A stretch of DNA of 64,000 bases from Holothuria scabra (GCA_037179385.1 CM074194.1:2931001-2995000), one strand, 5' to 3'; shown: positions 1-12,860, counted from the first letter of the stretch. The notes: a model not told the origin generated them from the sequence alone. Translations and numbers: made by a program.

Positions 1-103
1 CCTTACACATTTATGTCACATTGTCATCATTTCTGGAGGGAGAACAATGTGTATGTGGCCGAATACAGCAGAATTTGCACTACATGTGTAGTAGACTCAT
101 GCA

Positions 104-760
104 CAGTGGTTCAACCACAGGGGGCAGTTGCCTCCTGGCTCTGAAAAATGAAAAATTTAAGAAATTTGCTTTTTATAACACATGTCAACTACAGTGTGAT
201 TTTCCCCAACTCTCCATTCATAAAATTCTAAATTTTTCCAATAAAAGCCACATATTTGTAACTATTTGTTTCAAAAATGCAAAATTTCTTTTGTGCTTTA
301 TGTGCTCTAAACTTGCAATTCCTAATGCAGAAGTACTCACTCAGTTTGGTAAACTTTTCCAAGCTCTGGAAATGGCAAAATCAGGAATTTGCCATATGTG
401 ACGCTAGATCATTAAGGGACACTAGTTACTGAAGTGCTATTTTCATATTTTGTCAAAAAGAATTTTCATAAAATTCCAAACTTTTTCAATATAAGCTCTT
501 AACTTTTAGAATGTAGTTGGAGAGCCTCAATTTGTCCTTAGATAACATGTAGCAACAGTGATCTTTGGTTGCCGCTCAATTTCAGAGTTGCCTCTAGAAA
601 ATGCAAATTTATCAGTAATTCCCATTACAAGAAACCCAGAGTTCAAATTTTTTCTGCAATACAAGCTCCATATTTTACAATATTTGTTTAAAAAGAGCAA
701 ATTACGCCCTTACTTCAGTATTGTTTACACTTCAAAAAAATTTGGAAAATTTGTGTGCTT
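104..760 (+). mobile_element. hAT-type MITE cluster, partial and internally repeated (family E)
   Basis: The segment opens with CAGTGGTTCAACCACAGGGG, which matches the inward-facing end of the complete family member at 42001-42275 (read on the opposite strand). Homology continues through a shared stretch (about 240-360) reading roughly TATTTGT-ACTATTTGTTTCAAAAA-GCAAAATTT and then TTGCAATTCCTAA. Related, more diverged stretches recur near 460-500 and 640-700, so the region appears to hold two or three overlapping copies. I cannot find the other terminus or a target duplication. Open frames across it are by-products of the repeat and show no conserved domain. Confidence 0.55.
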
Positions 761-3700
761 GCTCCCCTTATCCCCCATTCTTAGTTACTCCACTGTCCAT
801 GCACTTATTTGATTGGTCAACAAATCAGCTACATTTGTCGGGAAAATTTGCAATGATACATGCATGATGTATTCCTTCAAAAGAGAACATATGTTCTGCT
901 TGGTGACATCATGTGCATTAGGTCTATATTAGTAAACAGATTACAGTTGATTGGGTAGATATTTCCCTTCATTTATGATGGCATTGTTTGAACACTTTCA
1001 GTCATTGGTCTGGCTAGGCTTTTAGAACCCAACATGGCAAATACCATTGCAATCAATTGTTCTGTTTTGAGTTCATTGCCATTCTTCTTCTCCACATTCA
1101 AAATGTATGGTAGGCCAACTATTAATGAGAATTTATAAATGAACCAAAGCAGTTTAGGGAATTCAGGCATATAAGTGTTGGCTACTTGCCTTAAATTTTC
1201 TCAATTTTTTTTTGTCTACATTCAACAATAGACCCTCAATTTTAGTTGATTGAGACAGACCTGCCAAATATCCCAGTTTTACTGGGAGGCTTACAGTTTT
1301 TACTCAGATCTCCCAGACTCCCTGTTTCATTTGCTGTTCTCCCAGCTTTTAGTAACATTCCATTTTATTTAAATTTCTGAACATGACCAATGTAGTCAGT
1401 AATAAACATATGGCTTATTTGAGCAATTGACCATAAATGAAACTACTGTGATGGATTGTCAACATTTCTCAGATGCATGGTACTAGCATTTTACCATCTT
1501 TATGACAATATATAGGCTAGTATTGGGAGCTTTGCTATTTTCGGAGACCTCAAGGTGGCTGTGCATTACATGCATACCTAATACACTTTTACTATGTATG
1601 GCACTATGCAGACTAGAGCAAGTTGCACTGTGCAAAGCAGCCACATCATCTGAACATGTTGCCTTGGGCCCTAGGTATAGACTGTAGGGCTTTAGTTGAT
1701 GTCGTTCATTTAATAGTAGTTCAAGGGGGGAGGGGGGGGGTTGGAGCATTTTAAACACAACATGTCCCTTTAATATCTCTGTTGAAAGCAAAAACAAGCA
1801 CAAAACCATCTACCTCCATGGATGATATTGGTCAGTAATGTTAGAAGGTGCATGGAACATAGAATGTTTTTAGAACATACTGTAGAGATATACCTGATTA
1901 TATAGACAGTGACAGTAGCTGCACAACTATGCTATGCAGTATTCCTTTTGTTTCATTTTTTTTCATCTTCACTGAACATATTAGTTCAATTTCTTTACAC
2001 TCACCCTGAATTGGCAAAAGTTAGGTCAATTAGTCATCAATAGCCCACAAATATATTCACGATACAAATATTTGAACACTTTTTGAGAAGATGACAGACA
2101 CATGCAGCTCATATTTTAAGAATGACTTCATACATATTGGAGGTTATGCAAGTTTGTTGCAAAGAACAGCTTGCATGCTTGTATCTTTGTCCACACACTT
2201 CATCATACATTGTAGGATGGCGCTCGTGAAGAAAGACAAGGCTCAACTTGGAATGCCAATATTATCCAACCGTTAAATTACACCACCCCTTTAAAGTCTG
2301 TGTATACTCTGTTGCTATATATGTCTGATGAGTCTCATTATTTTAGTATTACCTTACAGTGACATGTATTAAGGACAACAATTGTGACTAGCTTGGTGTT
2401 TTTTGTGGAGCATATTTTATGTAAATCTAAAACATGTGCAACGGATTAATATCACTGAATACTAGGAATTACAGTATGGTTTGCTGGTTACATTACATAT
2501 GATATAACTATACTGACTCTAGTAACATCTTCGTTCAGGGTTTTGTGTCTTCGTATCATACCAAAGTATCACTGTTTTGCAGAGATTATTAAGTACAATA
2601 AGCACAGTCATTTTCCTTTCGAGAAAATCAAGTTGTGGACATATGTCCAGATCATTCTCCATATCAGGAATCTTCATTCATAGCTACTGTGTAGCTGATA
2701 CACTGTTCTGCTCTTTTATCAAAATTTGCTAAAAAAATATTTCTCTTGAAGCATTGAAAATCTTACCTTATGAAAATGAAACCAAAAGTGCATTGCACAT
2801 TTTTCCTACTTTTCCAAGATTTCCATCTATACCATTAGCTCATTGTTAGTATTTTACAGTAAAGTCAATGTGCTTATATTTTTGTCAAAACAAGCAAACA
2901 TTTGTAATCAACATTAGCATATTATTCTACATGAATATGAAGCCATTACTTTTTGTAGTAAGGTTTAATGGTTTCATGTTCCTGCAGATTTCATTCATAA
3001 ATAGTGTCTGTGTTTGTTTTTTTACCCACAAATCTTGAAAAAAAAACTGCCCGATAAAACCAAGAAGAAAAGAACGTTTCTCTCAAACACATCTTTATGA
3101 TTGGATGCAAGGCTGATACCTTTAGGCTTATTTGCTGTTTAATCAAGGACTGGTTAGTATCTCTGTAATTACATCTTTGGTTCCAAACAAATCTGGAAAG
3201 CATTGGAGATGAAAAATATGTGTAAAAATTGGCAAGGGAAACAGATTAAGAATGGATAATGTTTCAGAGGATCAGATCCTTTGAATTTATAACTCAATTT
3301 AGTGCTTGCTTTTATCAAATGAATGGAAGGGAAGGACAAGTTAGTAAAACCAGGTTGAAAATTGGATGTGGCCTGGATATCATCTTTTTCCCAGCTTGTA
3401 TTTTAAGTTTGATAAAACGCAGAATGACGAGTTATAAATTATTTCCTAAGACACCTCATTCTACTTTAGGGTTTTACCTTGCTTAATCTTAGATATTGTT
3501 TGCTGAAACAAAGTCTGTAGATTTTCATATTGCACAAGGAATTTGATACTACTGTGGCAAAACATGAAAGGTTTGAATGGAAAGGAATGGAATTTTCCAT
3601 GGAACCAAATACAGACAAAATCATGACATTGAGGAAGTTTAGCAAAGACTCCATAATATTTGAAAAATGACATTGAAAATGTTCACAGTGGAAATGAATA

Positions 3701-4183
3701 ATGCAATGTTCATTTGGAACCTTAGTTAATATCAAGTTTATTGCATTTATTTTAAAAGCTATGGAATTGTAGAAGTTATGTATCATACTGAGAATTTTAT
3801 CAGTCCAGCTGAGCATGATATTTTGAACAGTTGCCATGGAAAAAGGAAAATGATACTTTGAATATTAAAATGAACAGCTGCTGCTTCTAGATAAGTTGTT
3901 CTCAAGTGTTTTATTGTACTTGATGTTGCAACAACTTTCCAAAATTGTAAACATACCTCAAATCAGAAATGTCATTGAAAGTCATTTAAACTCATCAGAG
4001 TGTTAAGTCAGGGATTTGAAGATTTCTAGTACTTACTTAACACGTATTTATATACATCTAGTGGAATAGTTTGCTATTTGAACAACTGCTTTCATTCAAT
4101 GAGTATAATGACTGTGAAATGATTTACTTTAAAAATAATTTTTGTCATGAAGTATATGTAGCTGCCACTAAATAACACATTAG
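761..4183. other. AT-rich DNA, no gene or complete repeat recognised
   Basis: Only short unsupported ORFs are present. A purine-rich G-run lies near 1721-1741. A short TCCCAG/CTGGGA-rich patch lies at about 1260-1350. I see no exon with recognisable protein similarity and no terminal inverted repeats that I could pair. Confidence 0.6.
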
Positions 4184-4184
4184 T

Positions 4185-6222
4185 ATGGGCGTCACCAGAC
4201 ATTTGTAAAGAGGGTGGGGGGGTCGTATTTTGCGCAAAGAAGGAAGTTATTTCCGTGTAGTGGCAATGCTCGCGCGACAGCACAAGCACTACTGCATAGG
4301 GTCCAGGGGCCAGCTTAAGGGCCCCTGGTGAGGGGGGGCAGGGGGCAAAGCCCCCAAAACTCTGAGGAGATAGACGTTTACAATGGCTTCAGCTCGGTGA
4401 AATTGTGGTCAATATTGCTAGTTTGGTAGTCGCAAAATTATTATTTCATATAGGTTTAGAGCAAAATGTGAACCCATGGATGTGGATCAAAAAGAAAGCT
4501 TTAAATCTTGAAATGACAATGACACCAGAATGTTTTTCTTTTAAAGTCGAGGGCTATCGTGTGAGCCATAGGCTCAGTTAAGGGAACCAACTGGAGTGGT
4601 AGCATCCAGAGGCAAAGGATTCCCAGAACAAAAAATCTTTGAAAATCGTGGAGTATAATGAATTATTCAAGATTAAGGAGGTAAAAATAGCGAACCTCAA
4701 ATAACAAATCATAGAAAAATTTTGAGCAAATTGAACACTGCATTGCATAGAAATTTGAGAAAATCATTCAAATCTGAAATGAACAGCGTCTATTAAGCTA
4801 CTTAAGATGTCAGGCTCTATGGCGCAAATATGTATTACTTCATGCACAGTGTGATTTTACCAATGTACTTTGTTTTTTCCTCTCAACCTTTCTCCTTCAA
4901 GACCTTGGAAATATTCCATTAGAAATTTAATGGAAAGGTAAAAGTTGAAAATGCCCAGCAGAGGGGGAGCCATGCCTCCTCCCCGTCAGGGAACCCTTTC
5001 CCCTCCCCCTGCCGCCTGGCGCCGAGAAAAAATTGGAGGAAGGGCAGAAGAAGTTAGTTGGGATTTAGAGTAATGATTGACCAATCACTCAGTTTGATAT
5101 GTTTGCATAAATAAAAGGAAGTTAATATTCTATTCTACAACCTCTACCATCCATTTTTGAGAATCCTGCATTCTGATTGGTTGAACACTGGCCTGTTATA
5201 TCACTACACATGGTCAATCAAATAAAAAATGTAAAACAGTGATAAAGATGAAGTTTTTCACACATTTTCTGTAGTAGAATAGGAATACACCACATATGTC
5301 TGACCATTACTGTCTTATAAACCGTCTCGACTCCAAATTAGCAACATAACGGAATCAACTTCTCCTCGTCCGTTAGTTTGCCAATTTGGAGTCTTGATGG
5401 TTTATTCATCATGATAGTCAGCCAAATGCGATTTATTCCTTAAATATCAGTATCATCATTTCTTAAACTTGAAGGGCCTTTGACTCAAAAGAATTTGGTG
5501 GGATAACTTCTTCTTCATAGTACTATCCAATTAAGGAAAAACAGTTTATTACTGACATACATAACATCATTGAGTCAGAGGTGGATATTTAACATAGACA
5601 AGCATATGGTATGCATTCAGTGAGCAAGGATTCAAAACCTAGAAGTGCATCCTACTTTACAGGTTTTTCTCTGTGTATTTATATTAACACCTGCAGAATA
5701 GTCAACTTCTACAACAATATCATCATCCTTGGAATTATTTTTTTTCATTGAGATTTTAAGTTAATTTGAAATATCACTTACATTTTAATATTAAGGTATA
5801 CTGACACCAAGCAGCTTACCCACCAAATGAACAAAATCCAAGAGATAAACATATCACTCTAATATAGTTACAATGTAAATGATTGTTTCTTTAAAAAAGA
5901 CATCATTTAAAGGTATTTCATGAAAAGTACTATCAGATATATGATTATCATTTAGTGGAAAGGTGAAGCTACACACAGCCAATAGGATTTGCTGGCGGAC
6001 GGCACTTTACAAAAAGTAAGGGATGAAATAGTAATTTGGTGGACTTGATCTGTAATTGCAGCGAGATTAAGCATTCAACATCTTAAAAGAAATTTATACT
6101 GTTTGCAATGACAGAAGTAATCCTTTTTCGATTTTTAGTACATCCTTTTAAACTTTCTGTATAAAAAAAATACTCAAATGGGAATCGTTCGCGCTCCCCG
6201 ATCCCAGCTTGGTGACGCCCAT
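4185..6222. mobile_element. Non-autonomous DNA transposon candidate with GGGCGTCACCA termini, about 2.0 kb
   Basis: The left end reads ATGGGCGTCACCAG and the right end CTTGGTGACGCCCAT, a 13-bp perfect inverted match (ATGGGCGTCACCA). Near the left end is a G/C-rich stretch with GGGGCC and GGCCCC blocks (about 4300-4350). The interior has no ORF of useful length and no transposase motif, so the element would be mobilised in trans. I do not see a convincing target site duplication, so the superfamily is open. A long hairpin (5281-5440) lies inside and may be a separate insertion. Confidence 0.5.
5281..5440. repeat. Long imperfect hairpin with arms of about 72 nt
   Basis: The arms at 5281-5353 and 5369-5440 are inverted copies with roughly three quarters of positions matching by eye. 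The best conserved block is GACTCCAAATTAGCAA against TTGCCAATTTGGAGTC. The innermost pair is AACGGA/TCCGTT, leaving a loop of about 15 nt. Such a foldback is typical of MITE cores but could also give a structured transcript. No second copy was noticed in this window. Confidence 0.7.
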
Positions 6223-7670
6223 TATGAGTGTTGGTGTGCCTTTATATCTAGTCTACTTAAGAACAAGACTGACTGAAATAAACAGATAATGGTCATAATC
6301 TTCAAAAGACAGAGCAGCTCATTAATGGCTGATATGAATAAAGCATAAGAGTGGAATAGATAAATTTCACTTTTTTTAAGCCCAAATATGGGTCAATTTA
6401 ACTTACATATAGAGCTTGCTTATACAGCTAAAATACAACATAAAAACATAATATAAAACATAAAAGTACAATTAAAATTAGTATTTAATGCTTAGTAAAT
6501 ATTTTCCTAAATTGACAAAGAAAAACAGAATATCAAGTTTGAAAGGAACAAATATTTCCAAACTTATAAACTGTGGAAGGAATAAGCTGAGAGCCTGGAA
6601 AATTTTATATTGATAATTCCCACTATTATTGGGAAGGAAATTTGGAAATTACAAGAAAATTTGTTGTGACATGCATGATTATTTAGAAGGAAATATTTTC
6701 CCTTGAAAATACAATAATATAAAGTCAAGGTTTACACACTTCAGGTTTTTCACAAGACCTTCTAAAATCTTCTCAAATTTTAGAATTGAAAGCTTGATCT
6801 TGTGTTCTGGTTTCTGTCATTGATCAAGGATGTTCTTGAAATTAAAACTCATCTTTTTTGATTTATTCGAAAAAGAACCTTACTACTCTTTCATCTAACA
6901 TTCTGATTGGCTAGTTTTGCCTTAAATGGCTATCTTGAAGTCTGGCCCTCATATGTTGAGGCCATATGCATCTGTTTTTTTTTTATAAATTCAGAATATC
7001 AGGAGAAGGTGTGATACACAAATGCTTGAAAATCATTAACGGTCAGTGTCGGCTCAACCTAACAGTTTGACTTGAAATTACAAGTGTAAAAAGAGACACT
7101 TGATGTGTTAGGTTGAGAGGTTTAAAATTATCCCAATACTGTGAAACTTACGTTCTTCTGTCTGCTTTTTAGATTTCTCCAGTATGTGGATTTCAGATTG
7201 GCTAGTTCCATTTATATTCCTTCTCTTTGTAAATATTTGCTTTTCTTCATTATACACCATTGACAAATTTTAAAACAGCATTTTGCCTTTTCTTTTGGGA
7301 GGGGGCAGGGAAGGGGCAAAGGGAGTGTAAAATGGGGGGAGGGGAAGGGAACTGCAGCTGTAATTTGTGGATAAGTGGTTTCATACATGTGACAATACTC
7401 CACTCGGATTGTCCAAAACATTTCATTTTAATCATGTTTTGCAATTTACTTAAGGATATAGCAGATGAATGCAACTAGTATTATGAAGTTAAGTGCAAGT
7501 GATTCCTTTCGGAAATTTCCAATCAAAATATGAAGACTTTAGCAGTTTGGGTTGTAATATCTTCTGTATGGAATTAGTTGGGAGTGGTGTTATGATCAGA
7601 GTTTTCTTGAGGGATAGGAAACAATTAAATGGAGAATCGTAACACTTTTTGATTGTCTCCTGTCAAATTC
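6223..7670. other. AT-rich DNA, nothing recognised
   Basis: No exon-like ORF and no paired termini are seen. A purine-rich tract of G runs lies at about 7300-7350. It generates overlapping proline-rich and glycine-rich frames on the two strands, which I do not regard as genes. Confidence 0.6.
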
Positions 7671-8235
7671 AAGTGTACCTCAAGTCAAAACGGCAAAAAT
7701 ATATTTCAAACTGCATCAAAAATAAATTCTAGGAGCCCAAATTCCATCTTCAAAGGGTATTCGTCGGCTGAAGTATAAAACGTTGATATTCATTCACTCA
7801 AATTAAAATGGTACATTGCACAATAATTTGTGATCTTATTCTTGTACTACTCAAATTACAATCTTTTTATTTCTTTGTTTTTCTTAAAGTTATTGTACCA
7901 AGGTGTGATAGCTTTCTTACTATACTCATATGAGGTGTTTCACTTAATTAAGCCCTCTCTGTGAAACAAACTATGAAAGCAAGCAAAAGCAGGAAGTGTT
8001 CAAGGTCAGAATAACTTTTTTTAATGTTAAAGGGAAACAAAGGTGGTATTTAAATGTGAGCTATACAACAAGAAAGTCAAAATTATTGTGCAATGGACTA
8101 ATTTGTTTTAAGTGTTCATTTTATATCCTGGCTCAAGAATGTCCTATGAAGATGTGAGTTGGACTGTTAGAATTCCTTTTTCATGCTCTTTAATATAGGC
8201 CTATATTTTTGAATATTTTACTTAGAGGTACACTT
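7671..8235. mobile_element. Long-terminal-inverted-repeat MITE, complete copy (family D)
   Basis: The ends read AAGTGTACCTC and GAGGTACACTT. The inverted similarity continues inward for well over 100 bp on each side, through a GCAT-AAAAA-AATTCTA block and on to GGTACATTGCACAATAATTT, whose inverse AAATTATTGTGCAATGGAC lies near 8085. A second copy lies at 22257-22740 with the same internal order, including AGGAAGTGTTCAAGGT. No coding potential is seen. The structure suggests a foldback element moved by a transposase encoded elsewhere. Superfamily not assigned. Confidence 0.7.
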
Positions 8236-8851
8236 TAATGTCAGGCAGGTTAAATTCAACCTTCTTGCAGTGATACTAACAGCTGCTTTTAGTAGAATTG
8301 CTTAAAACCTGATTAGCTTCTCTAGGAATTGAAAAATTAAACTTTTTTAAGCAACCAGAGAATTACTCTACTCTAGATTAGCTGGATAGATGCCATTTCA
8401 GGAAGTTTGTATGCAATACCTCATTTCAAATCATAACATTTTGGAATTCCCAAGGCTCATGAAAGATTTGTTTGAGAGAGAAGTTTTAATGAGGACATTA
8501 TGGATATGAGATGGTAAGCAGGGGTAATTGAGTTTGAAGATGAATCGCAGGACTTTGTTATTACGCATAATGTAAAGTAACATATGACAGATCATTTTTC
8601 AAGTTAATTACTGAAAATTTTATTGTTCTCAAAGGCTATAAAAAATATGCATGAGAAGCATTAACTAACGTAGTTCATGCAGCAATGTAACTGCATTGTG
8701 CATCTCTCTATTTTACAATCCAGGCATTTGTTACTAAGCAGTTTGTTACTAAGGTTCTGTCGTGTACGTTTATGGGCAGGACACTAACTGTGCGTGATCA
8801 GTGACATCCAGTATGCCAAGTTGAAATGCTCTGTTGTCATTTGCATGCCCT
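8236..8851. other. AT-rich DNA, nothing recognised
   Basis: No repeat or exon that I can support. Confidence 0.6.
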
Positions 8852-9188
8852 CCCCATATATCACCTAATAAGCACCCCCTCTAATAAATGCCCCCCCTCA
8901 AATTTTTTAACTACTGCATAGGCCCAGGCCTCCTTGGGCTATAGGCCCAAACCACAGATTAAGCCTAATGTCAAAAATAGTTAACTTTTTCACATGTAGA
9001 TCCACATGTGACATGTCAAAGTTTTAGAAACACAATATTAACAATTATCACAATTCAAAGATCATTTGAAGATACTAGGATATGTTCCAATGGTACCTTA
9101 ATCTTTTATTAAAGTAAACCCTCAAATAAATGTCCCCCTTTTCAAAAATGGAACACCCCCAAGGCTGTTTATTAGGGAATATAGGGTA
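8852..9188. mobile_element. MITE with CCTAATAA-type inverted ends and C-rich subterminal runs
   Basis: The left end CCCCATATATCACCTAATAA is inverted at the right end, where TTATTAGGGAATATAGGG closes the element. Just inside are runs of the type AGCACCCCCTCTAATAAATG on the left and the same strand motif AATAAATGTCCCCCTT on the right. Length is about 337 bp with no ORF. I see no clear target duplication. Ends of this kind are common in invertebrate MITEs, but I do not name the superfamily. Confidence 0.55.
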
Positions 9189-9203
9189 TGTAGCTTGTAA
9201 TTT

Positions 9204-9714
9204 TCATTTCATGAATATATTTGAGCTTTTAGGTGCAAATGTAGGGGATAAGATTTCTTAATGCATCTTACAAAGTTATGTAATGTGTCATTTACATACA
9301 GTACAGATCTACTTCGTAAATCATATACTATATTCTTTGGATGTCAAACTCTTGATAAAAAGAACCATTGTTTTGTATATCGTTATATATGTTGGCGAAA
9401 TAAAACAATAAAATACATAGGTGTTATTTCACCTTTAAGTAAAAGGATTAACATACAGGTGTTTGTAGTTTGGTCAACATTGAAGTAATTGCGTGTATTA
9501 CTTATTGCCATGTATGCATTTTACCATACAGTAGCATATTCCCATTAAAACAGTGTGTGAAAACATTAAGGGGATAGAAACTTTTCCTCCTAACGAAAAG
9601 TTTCCCCTAATATGACCTTTTGGCCAAAAAATTTCACCCTACTCCACAGCTAGGTAGTATGTGTATTCTTGTGTGAATGTGTGCAAGGACACAATACTGG
9701 GGTAAAAATATATA
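9204..9714. repeat. Tandem duplication, copy 1 (511 bp)
   Basis: The segment from the CATTTCATGAATATATTTG block to GGGGTAAAA is repeated immediately downstream with an offset of exactly 511 bp. Reading the two copies side by side I find no substitution. Each contains the same 75-codon open frame (9261-9488 here), with no recognisable domain and therefore not called as a gene. The duplication begins just after the MITE ending at 9188. Confidence 0.9.
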
Positions 9715-10217
9715 TCATTTCATGAATATATTTGAGCTTTTAGGTGCAAATGTAGGGGATAAGATTTCTTAATGCATCTTACAAAGTTATGTAATGTGTC
9801 ATTTACATACAGTACAGATCTACTTCGTAAATCATATACTATATTCTTTGGATGTCAAACTCTTGATAAAAAGAACCATTGTTTTGTATATCGTTATATA
9901 TGTTGGCGAAATAAAACAATAAAATACATAGGTGTTATTTCACCTTTAAGTAAAAGGATTAACATACAGGTGTTTGTAGTTTGGTCAACATTGAAGTAAT
10001 TGCGTGTATTACTTATTGCCATGTATGCATTTTACCATACAGTAGCATATTCCCATTAAAACAGTGTGTGAAAACATTAAGGGGATAGAAACTTTTCCTC
10101 CTAACGAAAAGTTTCCCCTAATATGACCTTTTGGCCAAAAAATTTCACCCTACTCCACAGCTAGGTAGTATGTGTATTCTTGTGTGAATGTGTGCAAGGA
10201 CACAATACTGGGGTAAA
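9715..10217. repeat. Tandem duplication, copy 2 (511-bp offset)
   Basis: This copy appears identical to copy 1 until the GGGGTAAAA block, where the two diverge (ATATATCATTT at the junction, TATAGTATTCC at the outer end). Perfect identity in non-coding DNA means the event is very recent, or that the assembly joined two copies of one locus. Confidence 0.9.
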
Positions 10218-11860
10218 ATATAGTATTCCTAACATTGACTGGGCTTAAATATCACTGTGACTCAAAATTTCGTGATTTTTTTTTCATTCTATGATTTGGT
10301 GATATGATGACCAGTGTAAACTTCTCCAAAAAACCTGTCTGTCTTTCCTTTTGTATTGTGCATTGGTTGGTTATAGAATTTTAACATTAGTTAGGATGAC
10401 ACCGAAATAGGTACCTAACCATATTTTTGCGCCCATAATCTAAGCATAGTATAATTTGATGTGAATTGTTTGAAAATATGTTGGAGTTTAAATTTAACTA
10501 CAGTAGTTTGTATGTTACTCTTCATTTACATTTTGCAAAGGCTGGGCTACCAGGAAGTGTAAATGCAAATATAACTGGTTAGGAGGGCACTAAAAAGGGG
10601 ACAAAATGGTGTCCTATGTAACTAATGTAACATTTGGCATTTACAAACATTCAGAATGTGATGAACTTAAGATTATAGAGACATTTACGAATCATTGCAA
10701 CTTCTAATTTCAACAACTTAATAGTATACACTTGATATTAGTCTTCTAAGTGTATCCTTTCTAGTTTTAAACTACTTTGGCTGTATCATGTAACTAACAT
10801 AATAACTTCCAACCAGTTATTGCAAAATACATTATTTTATCCTTTCACAAACATGTTGTTCTACATTTTAATGATCCGTTCCAGCACATTTATCAGCAAG
10901 TTACATTCTTCTTTTTTAAAAAGCTTAAGACCCAAATGTCCCACTTTTGTGACCCAGTGTCATATCCTTACACATATATAGATATAAGTATTTATTAAGT
11001 TATGTTCTCATGGTAACGAGAAGAAGGGAAGCAAATTGCACCTCACTCAGAGCAGTGCAACAATTCCCATTGTGTTGAATCCTGCTTTTCCCCCACATTC
11101 TTGTATTCTGCTTCTATTTGCACCTTTTCCTCACATTTTCTTACCCAGTTTTCTCCTTTCTCATGTTGCAAGCAGTTCTTATAGTATGTACAGAAGTAAC
11201 TAAACATGGTGTCAGTAAGGAACATGTGAAAATCTTTCCGTTTTTCTTTTTTTTCTCCTGGAAGGCAAGAGCATTAAGGGATGTGTATAATTTACACTTT
11301 GTAACCAACGAATTATATAGTACAAATTTATGTATGCAGCAATTTCATTTTGGCCACAAATATTTATGAACAAAATTGTCTATTAAATGAAGTCGTACGT
11401 TGATAAATAATGAACTCACATGTTGCAGCATGTGACATGTATGATAATTAAATTAGGGAATCTTGTTCTAAAAAATTGTTTCAAAAACATTATAACAGCC
11501 AGAGAAACTACTTTGAAAACCTTACATCTCCCTACCTGTGTATGTCACTGTATCAAGTCTGAGAACTTACAGTGGATAAATAGCACACCCCAGAAACTTT
11601 GCTGGATGTTTGCTTGAGACACTTTCAGGCAAAGCTGGAATTTTATGGTTGTTTGGTTGCCAATAACAACTAAAATTCCATACTTACAACCAAAAGTAAA
11701 GAGCTGGTAATTTGACAGACAATCATATTTTGGTGGAAAGAATAAGAATTAATAGCAGCTTGCTTGTATCTAACTGTAAACTACTGCTTACTGATTCACT
11801 CTTTCGGCTTTTATCATCAGACTTCAGTATTTAAGAGGGTTTTGTCTCTCAAACATGTAT
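10218..11860. other. AT-rich DNA, nothing recognised
   Basis: Only short unsupported ORFs are present. I see no paired termini and no conserved domain. Confidence 0.6.
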
Positions 11861-12026
11861 CAGTAGCGTAGCCAGGATTGTATCCTGGGGAGGTTTTTGG
11901 AGCATGACATGGGGGAAAAGTCTAAGGGGAGAGAGAGAAAAAACAGCTACTTTAGGTGTTTCTTGCACCTCAAGGTTGGGTCATGAGGGGGCTTAACCCC
12001 CAAAACCAACCGTGGCTATGCCACTG
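11861..12026. mobile_element. Small hAT-type MITE, 166 bp
   Basis: The termini read CAGTAGCGTAGCCAGG and CCGTGGCTATGCCACTG, inverted copies with a few mismatches. The element is flanked by ACATGTAT on the left and ACATGTAA on the right. This is an 8-bp target duplication with one mismatch, the length typical of the hAT superfamily. The interior carries GGGGCTTAACCCCCAAAACC near the right end. No ORF. Confidence 0.8.
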
Positions 12027-12429
12027 ACATGTAATTTATTCTACAATAGGGCAAATGATACAGTACATGATGACCACACAGGCACACGCTATTCAATTCC
12101 AGCAAAATAACATAACAATAAGTACTCACAAAACACATTGTTTTGTAGTTGTGCAAAAAATGTTTTGGGTTACCAAATCTCCTTGCTGACAAACTAACTC
12201 ATCTGGCAAATTCCCATGTTGCAAAATGAATCAAATACCCTCAAGAAGTTCTGCTCCCTGAAGGAGCTACTGTATGTAAGTCCCTGAGAGGATGGAAACT
12301 CCACTGATCATCCCTTTTATCTTCAGATCTCTACACTAGGGGTCTGACATGCATGTCTCCTCCTTGTTTGGGTGATATGAGTAGATGCTACACAGTTTTA
12401 CCTTTTCTCAAGTCCTCTAAACTGTCTGG

Positions 12430-12860
12430 CATAGAGCTGGTTAGCAAAATCCATTTGGACAAAGGATCCCATACCTATCCTTGTCAAGAACTAATTATCG
12501 ATAGCGCCTACCAATAACATGTCCATTCAAACAAATAGCCTTGAAGGTTGATATTTTGATATCAGAATAAACTGAAAGGGGATCTAACCCTTTAATGCAC
12601 CATGAATAATTTGATCCCCTCTTTTGCAATAGTTATTTCAGAATTTGTTTTAAATTGTTATTCAAACCCTAAGTCGTTGGGCTCTTTTGTACTAGAATCG
12701 TCATCAAGACTGCTGCTTATCAAAGCAGCTAGTGGAAGAATGAATCAGTTGGCAGGTACTTTAACTGGGGACTCCAGTTTTCCTCTAAAAGTTGTGGTAG
12801 CTGTGATGGATCTCCTTAAGAGCAAATATTTCTTCATGCAAAAACAAATAAAAAAAAAAA
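12430..12860 (+). repeat. Dispersed repeat family C, copy 1
   Basis: Shares an ordered series of blocks with 33940-34322 and 47330-47860: CCTTTAATGCACCATGA, TAATTTGAT, TTTCAGAATTTGT, a CATCAA-CTGCTG block, GGTACTT and a terminal TTTCTTCATGCA. The 101-codon frame inside (12602-12907) is not preserved in the other copies, so it is not a gene. No terminal inverted repeats were found. It may be part of a longer retroelement or a decayed DNA element. Confidence 0.6.

Noticed and set aside
21..401. 126-codon frame similar in translation to a minus frame at 41966-42178
   Set aside because: The similarity comes from the shared non-coding hAT MITE (family E), whose ends and target duplication are visible at 42001-42275.
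9261..9999. Two identical 75-codon frames as a duplicated small gene
   Set aside because: Identity follows from the exact 511-bp duplication. The peptide has no recognisable feature.
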